From Candidatus Woesearchaeota archaeon (GTDB lineage Archaea > Nanobdellota > Nanobdellia > Woesearchaeales > JAFGUC01), in assembly GCA_016938695.1 (NCBI GenBank), contig JAFGUC010000043.1, positions 183,213-247,212 on the forward strand: a DNA stretch of 64,000 bases. The letters run 5' to 3'. Below the pieces are notes generated by a model. The model made no database searches. It saw only the letters and a list, made by a program, of their open reading frames with translations, and was not told the DNA's origin. The position numbers were made by a program, and so were the translations under genes. Below, one piece after another: positions 58,739 through 64,000 of this stretch. Each line of letters begins with the position of its first letter. Position 1 is the stretch's first letter.

Positions 58739-59716
58739 ATGGCATTTATTGATGACATTTATCAAAGAGCAAAAACAAATCTGAAAAGAATTGCTCTTCC
58801 TGAAAGTACTGACGAACGTATACTCAGAGCATCAGTTCAAATTAAAGAGCAAGGAATTGCAATTCCAGTTCTTGTTGGAAACAGAAATGATATACAAAAT
58901 AAAGCTAATGAATTAAATCTTAATATCCGTGAAATAGAAATTTTTGAACAGAGTGAAGAACACTTCAATAAATTCTCAAACGATTTATACGAACTAAGAA
59001 AAGACAAAGGAATGACGCTAGAAAAAGCAAGAGAAGAACTAAATGATGGGGCTTGTTTTTCAATAATGATGCTTCATAATAATTTAATTGATGGTGTTGT
59101 GTCTGGAGCAGTTCATTCAACAGCAAATACATTAAGTCCTGCATTAAAAATAATCAAAACAAAACCAGGAATCAAAACTGCATCAAGTTTCTTCTTCATG
59201 TTACAAAATGAAAAGATATACTTATTCTCCGATTGTGGTTTTGTAATAGATCCAACTTCAGAACAATTAGCAGACATTACAATGTCAACAGCAACTTCAG
59301 CAAGAGAATTTGGAATAGAACCAAGAGCAGCATTATTATCATTTTCAACAATGGGAAGTGCAACACACGAAAAAGTAGACAAAGTAAAAGAAGCAGTAAA
59401 AATTCTAGAACAAAGAAATCCTGATTTTACATTTGACGGAGAATTACAATTAGACGCTGCAATAGTTCCAAAAGTTGCGGAACTAAAAGCACCAAACTCC
59501 AGAGTGAAAGGAGATGCAAACGTCTTAATCTTTCCAGACTTAAACGCAGGAAACATAGGATATAAATTAGTGCAAAGGTTTGGTGGAGCAACTGCATTAG
59601 GTCCAATCGTTCAAGGATTAAATAAACCCGTTAATGACTTATCAAGAGGATGCAGTTCTCAAGATGTTGTTGACGTAGTTGCAATTACTTCAATTCAAGC
59701 TCAGTTGACACAATAG
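58739..59716 (+). CDS. pta: Phosphate acetyltransferase
   Basis: 325 residues, single-domain bacterial-type Pta: A-L-P-E-S-T-D-E-R, V-S-G-A-V-H-S-T-A-N-T, A-A-L-L-S-F-S-T-M-G-S-A and the C-terminal D-L-N-A-G-N-I-G-Y-K. It interconverts acetyl-CoA and acetyl phosphate. With AckA downstream it lets the cell make ATP from acetyl-CoA and excrete acetate. The Pta-AckA route is rare in archaea, which mostly use ADP-forming acetyl-CoA synthetase, so bacterial origin is likely. Confidence 0.95.
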   Translation: MAFIDDIYQRAKTNLKRIALPESTDERILRASVQIKEQGIAIPVLVGNRNDIQNKANELNLNIREIEIFEQSEEHFNKFSNDLYELRKDKGMTLEKAREELNDGACFSIMMLHNNLIDGVVSGAVHSTANTLSPALKIIKTKPGIKTASSFFFMLQNEKIYLFSDCGFVIDPTSEQLADITMSTATSAREFGIEPRAALLSFSTMGSATHEKVDKVKEAVKILEQRNPDFTFDGELQLDAAIVPKVAELKAPNSRVKGDANVLIFPDLNAGNIGYKLVQRFGGATALGPIVQGLNKPVNDLSRGCSSQDVVDVVAITSIQAQLTQ

Positions 59717-59746
59717 TTTTAGAAAAGATAAAGTGAGGAAGAAAAA

Positions 59747-60931
59747 ATGAATATTTTTGTTATAAACTCAGGTAGTTCATCTTTGAAGTACCAGATAATA
59801 AATCCTGATGAAGAATCAGTTTTATGTAAGGGTCAAGTTGATAGAATAGGAATAGGTCCAATTCTTATTTACAAATATACTAAAGACGGCGAGAAAAAAG
59901 AACTTGAAGAAAACATCCAAGCGGACAATCATGAAGAAGCTCTTAAAGAAGTTATTAAAAAAATAACAGATCCAAACATCGGTGTTATAAAATCCTTAGA
60001 TGAAATTCATGCAATTGGTCATAGAGTAGTTCATGGTGGTGAGGTATTCAAAGAATCTGTTGTAATTGATGACCAAGTAATTGAAGGAATAAAAGCATGT
60101 ATTCCATTAGGTCCATTACACAACCCCGCAAACCTGGCAGGAATTACGGCTTGTTTTGATTTATTCCCAAATAAAAAACAAGTTGCAGTTTTCGATACAA
60201 CATTCCATCAATCAATGCCAGAAAAAGCATTCTATTATGGAATTGACAAAGATTATTATGATAAATACAAAATAAGGCGATACGGTTTTCATGGAACTTC
60301 ATATAAGTTCATAACACAAGAAGTTGCAGAAAAGTTTCCCGATGTAAAAAAAATGGTTGTATGTCACCTTGGAAACGGAGCAAGTGTTTGTGCAATTGAC
60401 AATGGAAAAAGTATTGATACAAGTATGGGCTTTACTCCATTAGAAGGTCTTATGATGGGAACAAGATCCGGTGACTTAGACCCTGCAATAATTCACTTCT
60501 TATGCAAGAATGAAAACATTTCAACTGATGAAATGGATTCAATTTTGAATAAAAAATCGGGATTAGGAGCATTTTCAAAAATAAGCTCAGACATGCGTGA
60601 CTTATGGGGAAAAGAAAATGAAGGTGACGCAAGAGCAAAGCTAACAATAAACTTATTTTCCTATAGAATTATGAAATACATCGGTTCATACATCGCAGCA
60701 TTAAATGGTGTTGATGCGGTAGTATTTACTGGTGGAATTGGAGAAAAAGCATATTATGTTAGAGAACGAGCATTGTCTGGTTTTGGATATCTAGGTTTAA
60801 AATTAGATTCAGAAAAGAACAAAGCTTGTGAAGAAGTAATTAGCGCAGACGATTCAACAGTTAAAGTACTTGTCTTAGGAACTAACGAAGAATTAATGAT
60901 TGCTAAAGAAACTGAAAATCTAACCAAATAA
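59747..60931 (+). CDS. ackA: Acetate kinase
   Basis: 394 residues, full length: N-S-G-S-S-S-L-K-Y, G-H-R-V-V-H-G-G with catalytic arginine, F-D-T-T-F-H-Q-S-M-P with catalytic aspartate, G-F-H-G-T-S, H-L-G-N-G-A-S, T-R-S-G-D-L-D-P and F-T-G-G-I-G-E. It transfers phosphate between acetyl phosphate and ADP. GAGGAAG precedes the ATG 30 bases after pta, in one operon. Confidence 0.96.
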   Translation: MNIFVINSGSSSLKYQIINPDEESVLCKGQVDRIGIGPILIYKYTKDGEKKELEENIQADNHEEALKEVIKKITDPNIGVIKSLDEIHAIGHRVVHGGEVFKESVVIDDQVIEGIKACIPLGPLHNPANLAGITACFDLFPNKKQVAVFDTTFHQSMPEKAFYYGIDKDYYDKYKIRRYGFHGTSYKFITQEVAEKFPDVKKMVVCHLGNGASVCAIDNGKSIDTSMGFTPLEGLMMGTRSGDLDPAIIHFLCKNENISTDEMDSILNKKSGLGAFSKISSDMRDLWGKENEGDARAKLTINLFSYRIMKYIGSYIAALNGVDAVVFTGGIGEKAYYVRERALSGFGYLGLKLDSEKNKACEEVISADDSTVKVLVLGTNEELMIAKETENLTK

Positions 60932-60975
60932 TTTTTTTTGTTTTATTTTAATACGCTAAAATATTAGTATTTTAG
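60931..60975. terminator. Bidirectional terminator between ackA and pelota
   Basis: A T-rich run follows the ackA stop (60932-60950), then a perfect hairpin CTAAAATA-TTAG-TATTTTAG (60956-60975) that overlaps the end of the convergent pelota gene. Confidence 0.5.
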
Positions 60976-62021
60976 TATCTTTTTATTGATGCAATTCCAC
61001 CCAAACCATTTAGTTTCTTTCCACCTTCATGTTCAAAACTAATTATGTGGACTTTACCACCCGTACTTTCAACAGTCTTGATAATATTTTCAATTTTTAA
61101 GAATTTTCCTTCTTCTCGAGTTTTTTGTACAAATTTATCTGTTAACAATAAATCTTTGATTGCTCCCATATTTGCAGCATTTTCTGTTTCATGTAAACCA
61201 TAAGTTGCAAGTTTGTCTTTACTAATATTCTCAAGTAATTCCTCAACAAGTGATATCTCTTCAGCACTAATTGAATTTTGCAAAACCTTTTTTAGTTCAG
61301 TGTTTGACAAAATTTCTTTAATACCATTCTCACCAACAGCATTACAAACAGCCAAAGTGACTTTAGAATTAATTTTAGTTTTAGATAAACTATTTTGAAG
61401 ATACGTGTGCCAAAATTGTGGACTTGCAACAACAATTTTATCATAGTTGTTTCTAGAATCTTCTTCTTCTAATGCTTTAGAAACTTCAACAAAAAAATCG
61501 GATGCTTTTTCTTCAAGTAAATCTTTTTTTTGGACATTGCCTTTAAGTTTTGAGACAATTTCATAACCAAATGAAAATAATCTAAATATTGTTGCACTTC
61601 CTCTATCTAAGGTACAAATCAAGATGCTATCTCTTTTCTTAGAATGTTCTTCAATTTTTTTGACTTGATAATTAAGAAGTTCTTTTTTCCTAACACTTAA
61701 GTCCATTCCTGGTTCAATTGTTATGGTGTGATAAGACCCAGAACTAATGTCTTCTTTTCCTTCTAAGATTTTACCAGATAAACGTAAATTGTTAGTGTAC
61801 TTATGAAATTCAATTTTTTCTAGGACAACATCTAATACAATTTTCTTCTTTATAATCTGGGTTTTCCTTTCATCTCCATTTCCTAATTTAATCTTCCTTT
61901 CAGTAACTGCGCGTATAGTGTCACCTACATCGACTACTTGAGAAAGGACCCACAAATCATCAAGATTCTCAGGAACAACTTTCAGTTCTTTTTTTCTTCT
62001 ATCAAGGTTAAGTATTTTCAT
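60972..62021 (-). CDS. pelA: Pelota (Dom34-like) ribosome rescue factor
   Basis: 349 residues in three eRF1-like domains: the Sm-like N-terminal domain (1-130; L-W-V-L-S-Q-V-V-D-V-G-D), a central domain (about 135-255) and a C-terminal L7Ae-like domain (A-T-Y-G-L-H-E-T-E). It lacks the GGQ loop, as Pelota does. With aEF1A/ABCE1 it splits stalled ribosomes. Its ATG overlaps the upstream radical SAM stop by four bases. Confidence 0.95.
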   Translation of the reverse strand: MKILNLDRRKKELKVVPENLDDLWVLSQVVDVGDTIRAVTERKIKLGNGDERKTQIIKKKIVLDVVLEKIEFHKYTNNLRLSGKILEGKEDISSGSYHTITIEPGMDLSVRKKELLNYQVKKIEEHSKKRDSILICTLDRGSATIFRLFSFGYEIVSKLKGNVQKKDLLEEKASDFFVEVSKALEEEDSRNNYDKIVVASPQFWHTYLQNSLSKTKINSKVTLAVCNAVGENGIKEILSNTELKKVLQNSISAEEISLVEELLENISKDKLATYGLHETENAANMGAIKDLLLTDKFVQKTREEGKFLKIENIIKTVESTGGKVHIISFEHEGGKKLNGLGGIASIKRY

Positions 62022-63052
62022 TTTAAATTCAATTTTTCAAACACAAAACGTTTGACTGCTCTTAACGGTTTAATTATTAATTTTTTAATAATTTTTCTTG
62101 GAGCTTTTCTAATAAATTTCACAGTTCTTTTTAATGCTTTTGTTGTACGTTTTTTTACGATATTTACTATATTTTCTGGTAATATTTGTTGTAACCACAT
62201 CAAATTGAATTTGTCTAAGCCATCTGTATTCTTATCAAATTTGAAGTTATCTTTTTCATATTGATAAAATGGACATTTACATTTTTTGAAAGGGCAAATC
62301 GTCCAATTTTTTGTAAATTCAATTTTTTCTTCTATATTTGAAAGTTTGTATCCTTTTGAAACCATAAAATTAAAGCATCTATATATGTTTCCTTCACAAT
62401 CACAAACAAGAACTTTGCTTCCAGCAGGACAAATTTCATTACGTGATGAATAAAATTCTTTAACGTTTTTAAGTCTAAATTTTTTTAATTCTTCGTTAGA
62501 ATATTCTTTAGGATATTTTTTCCCGTTATACTCGCCAAAAAATGGAACAATTGAATATCCAATACTATTTTTATCGAATAAATCTAAATAATAATCGAAC
62601 TTATCAAGATAACCCGGATACGCGACAATATTGCATGCGAGATTGAATCCTTTTTTTCTTCCATATTTGTGATATGAAATAAATTTATCCATTAAATTTC
62701 TTTTTTCAAGTTCGAAAAAATGTGCAGATGAAACAATAACAACTCGTGAAGGATCAATTTCATCAAAAAATCTAATTATTTTTTCAACTGAAAGATTAGT
62801 TATGAGCACAAGATAATGTTTTTTAGTAATTTCTTTACAAACTTCTACAATATTTGGAATTATAAGAGGTTCTCCTCCAGATATTATAACTTTTATGGTC
62901 TTATTAATTTTATTCAAAGAATCTGTAAACTTGTGAATATCAACAGGTAAAATTGGTCCTTTTGTTTTATGATTTTTCCCCGCAATACAATATTCACATT
63001 CAAAATTGCATGCTGAGTGAATTGACCAGTCTAAAACTCCTTCATACTTCAT
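62018..63052 (-). CDS. Radical SAM protein with C-terminal cysteine cluster and basic tail
   Basis: 344 residues. C15-x-x-x-C19-x-x-C22 binds the [4Fe-4S] cluster, and I-S-G-G-E-P (57-62) binds AdoMet. Later cysteines (C-P-A-G, C-D-C-E-G-N-I-Y-R-C, then C-P-F-K-K-C-K-C-P-F) resemble a SPASM/twitch auxiliary-cluster region. Residues about 300-344 are a basic helical tail. The substrate is unknown. Co-transcription with pelota by a four-base overlap is odd and could point to ribosome- or tRNA-related chemistry, but this is only context. Confidence 0.85.
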   Translation of the reverse strand: MKYEGVLDWSIHSACNFECEYCIAGKNHKTKGPILPVDIHKFTDSLNKINKTIKVIISGGEPLIIPNIVEVCKEITKKHYLVLITNLSVEKIIRFFDEIDPSRVVIVSSAHFFELEKRNLMDKFISYHKYGRKKGFNLACNIVAYPGYLDKFDYYLDLFDKNSIGYSIVPFFGEYNGKKYPKEYSNEELKKFRLKNVKEFYSSRNEICPAGSKVLVCDCEGNIYRCFNFMVSKGYKLSNIEEKIEFTKNWTICPFKKCKCPFYQYEKDNFKFDKNTDGLDKFNLMWLQQILPENIVNIVKKRTTKALKRTVKFIRKAPRKIIKKLIIKPLRAVKRFVFEKLNLK

Positions 63053-63210
63053 ACATTCACCACAAAAATTTTCCAGATTATATTAATAATACAACAAACT
63101 TTATAAACAAAAACTCTATTATTTTTAAAGTAATAGAGCTTTATAATTATTACATATCAGGCGTTATGCTTAAAAAGCTTTTCAAATTTTGTACAAAAAA
63201 AGGTGTATTG

Positions 63211-64000
63211 ATGTTTAGAAAATGTAAAAAAGGTGCTGAAGTTCCATCAAGTCCTGCAACCATCTTTGGAATAATAACTCTTCTTGTCGTAATGTATGTT
63301 ATTTTAATACCGCCAAGTTTTAGAGAAGAACTTCTTAATGGAAATGGAACAACGTGGGATGAGAATGGAGTTAGTAGCGATTACAAGGTAACTTTCTTTT
63401 CAGAAGAACCAGGATACTGGTCCTACCTATCATACAAAAATTTTGAACACGATTTAAATTCATTTAATCTTCTTTCAAGAACCGAAGCTTCAGAACTTTT
63501 CATAGCAAATCAAATATCCTCAAAATATACTGCTTTTTCAAAAAATACGGGATCTTTCAAATTTACAGTATCTAACATTGGAACTTTAGATAATTTCTTC
63601 ATAAATTACAAGATAAGTTCTCAAAATGGACCAGTTTCATTAATTGTAAACGGCAATACTGTAAAAGAAATAACTCCAAATACTAGAGAAGATGTAGTTT
63701 CAATAAACAAGAAATACATCAATGTTGGCGAGAACGAAATAGAATTTGTTCCAAAAAATGTGGGTTTTGAATTCTGGTCATACAATTCAATTGTTGTGTC
63801 TCAAGCAAAAGTGTTTGCAGACGTTACTGATTATTCAAACTTAGAAAATTCACAATCATTTTGGGTATCTGAAGACGAATTCAAAAATCTTGAAGATGGT
63901 TATCTAAGATTCTTTGTGGATTGCGAAGTTGCTTCAGCAGGAAAAGTTGATATCTCGATAAATGATAATAAAGTGTTCTCAGGAATTCCTGATTGTGGAA
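63211..64000 (+). CDS. Membrane-anchored surface protein (3' end outside window)
   Basis: Open frame running off the right edge, at least 263 residues. After a basic start with K-C-K-K-G-A-E-V-P-S-S-P-A there is one membrane helix (T-I-F-G-I-I-T-L-L-V-V-M-Y-V-I-L), then a beta-rich extracellular domain with repeated asparagines and glycines. The start is either the ATG at 63211 with an AGGTG Shine-Dalgarno six bases before it, or an in-frame ATG at 63166 placed about 25 bases after a TATA box (CTTTATAATT, about 63139-63148). No enzyme motif; a surface or secretory role is likely. Confidence 0.7.
   Translation, partial: MFRKCKKGAEVPSSPATIFGIITLLVVMYVILIPPSFREELLNGNGTTWDENGVSSDYKVTFFSEEPGYWSYLSYKNFEHDLNSFNLLSRTEASELFIANQISSKYTAFSKNTGSFKFTVSNIGTLDNFFINYKISSQNGPVSLIVNGNTVKEITPNTREDVVSINKKYINVGENEIEFVPKNVGFEFWSYNSIVVSQAKVFADVTDYSNLENSQSFWVSEDEFKNLEDGYLRFFVDCEVASAGKVDISINDNKVFSGIPDCG

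Overview
The window is about two-thirds A+T and archaeal. It carries family D DNA polymerase (both subunits), Orc1/Cdc6, MCM, TBP, aIF2-beta, pelota, tRNA-intron endonuclease EndA and archaeal-type ribosomal proteins (S4e, L32e, L19e, L34e, L14e). Many genes sit just downstream of TATA boxes with little or no leader; others use GGAGG or GGTG Shine-Dalgarno sites. The fused PriS-PriL primase, compact gene layout, many short membrane proteins of unknown role and a bacterial-type Pta-AckA acetate pathway suggest a DPANN archaeon of the Woesearchaeota/Pacearchaeota/Nanoarchaeota type. That placement is inference. No tRNA, rRNA, CRISPR array, IS element or intein was recognised.

Layout. 1-3.6 kb: a tRNA 2-thiolation pair (TtuA-like enzyme, cut by the window edge, and a ubiquitin-like sulfur carrier), two tandem paralogous membrane proteins, TraB-like, PRC-barrel and DUF212 proteins. 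3.7-11.6 kb: RNA and DNA enzymes (Dus, PHP hydrolase, a Trm5-type methyltransferase split by a TIM-barrel insert, FEN1, EndA, RNase Z). 11.6-15 kb: a three-gene FAD oxidase/Fe-S/CCG redox operon with a TrmB-like regulator. 15.05-15.3 kb: a replication origin, with two inverted ORB elements around an AT tract. 15.3-28 kb: Orc1/Cdc6, PolD DP1-DP2, aIF2-beta, RPA, MCM, TBP, dUTPase. 27.3-31.1 kb: a degenerate site-2-protease-like protein, a sugar-binding lipoprotein and a histidine kinase whose reading frame is broken. 31.1-33.4 kb: a small membrane protein preceded by a cobalamin-riboswitch-like RNA, unknowns and an EamA transporter. 33.5-37.1 kb: Hef and the fused primase.

37.1-54.4 kb: the S10/spc ribosomal-protein cluster from L3 to SecY, then EMC3-like DUF106, L34e and L14e. 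A C/D box sRNA lies between the L3 and L4 genes, and structured leaders precede L3 and L14e. The adk, cmk and truB genes often found at the end of this cluster are absent. An ATPase plus PD-(D/E)XK-like nuclease pair sits on the opposite strand inside the cluster. 54.5-63 kb: PheS-PheT, a second TrmB-like regulator divergent from Pta-AckA, pelota and a radical SAM protein. A membrane-anchored surface protein runs off the right edge.

Working picture: an origin-centred replication island (FEN1, Orc1, PolD, RPA, MCM, dUTPase, Hef, primase) beside the translation island, with small fermentative and sensory modules between. The strongest candidates for something new are the cobalamin-riboswitch-like element in an archaeon, the TIM-barrel inserted into a Trm5-like methyltransferase, the ATPase-nuclease pair, and the sRNA embedded in the ribosomal-protein operon.
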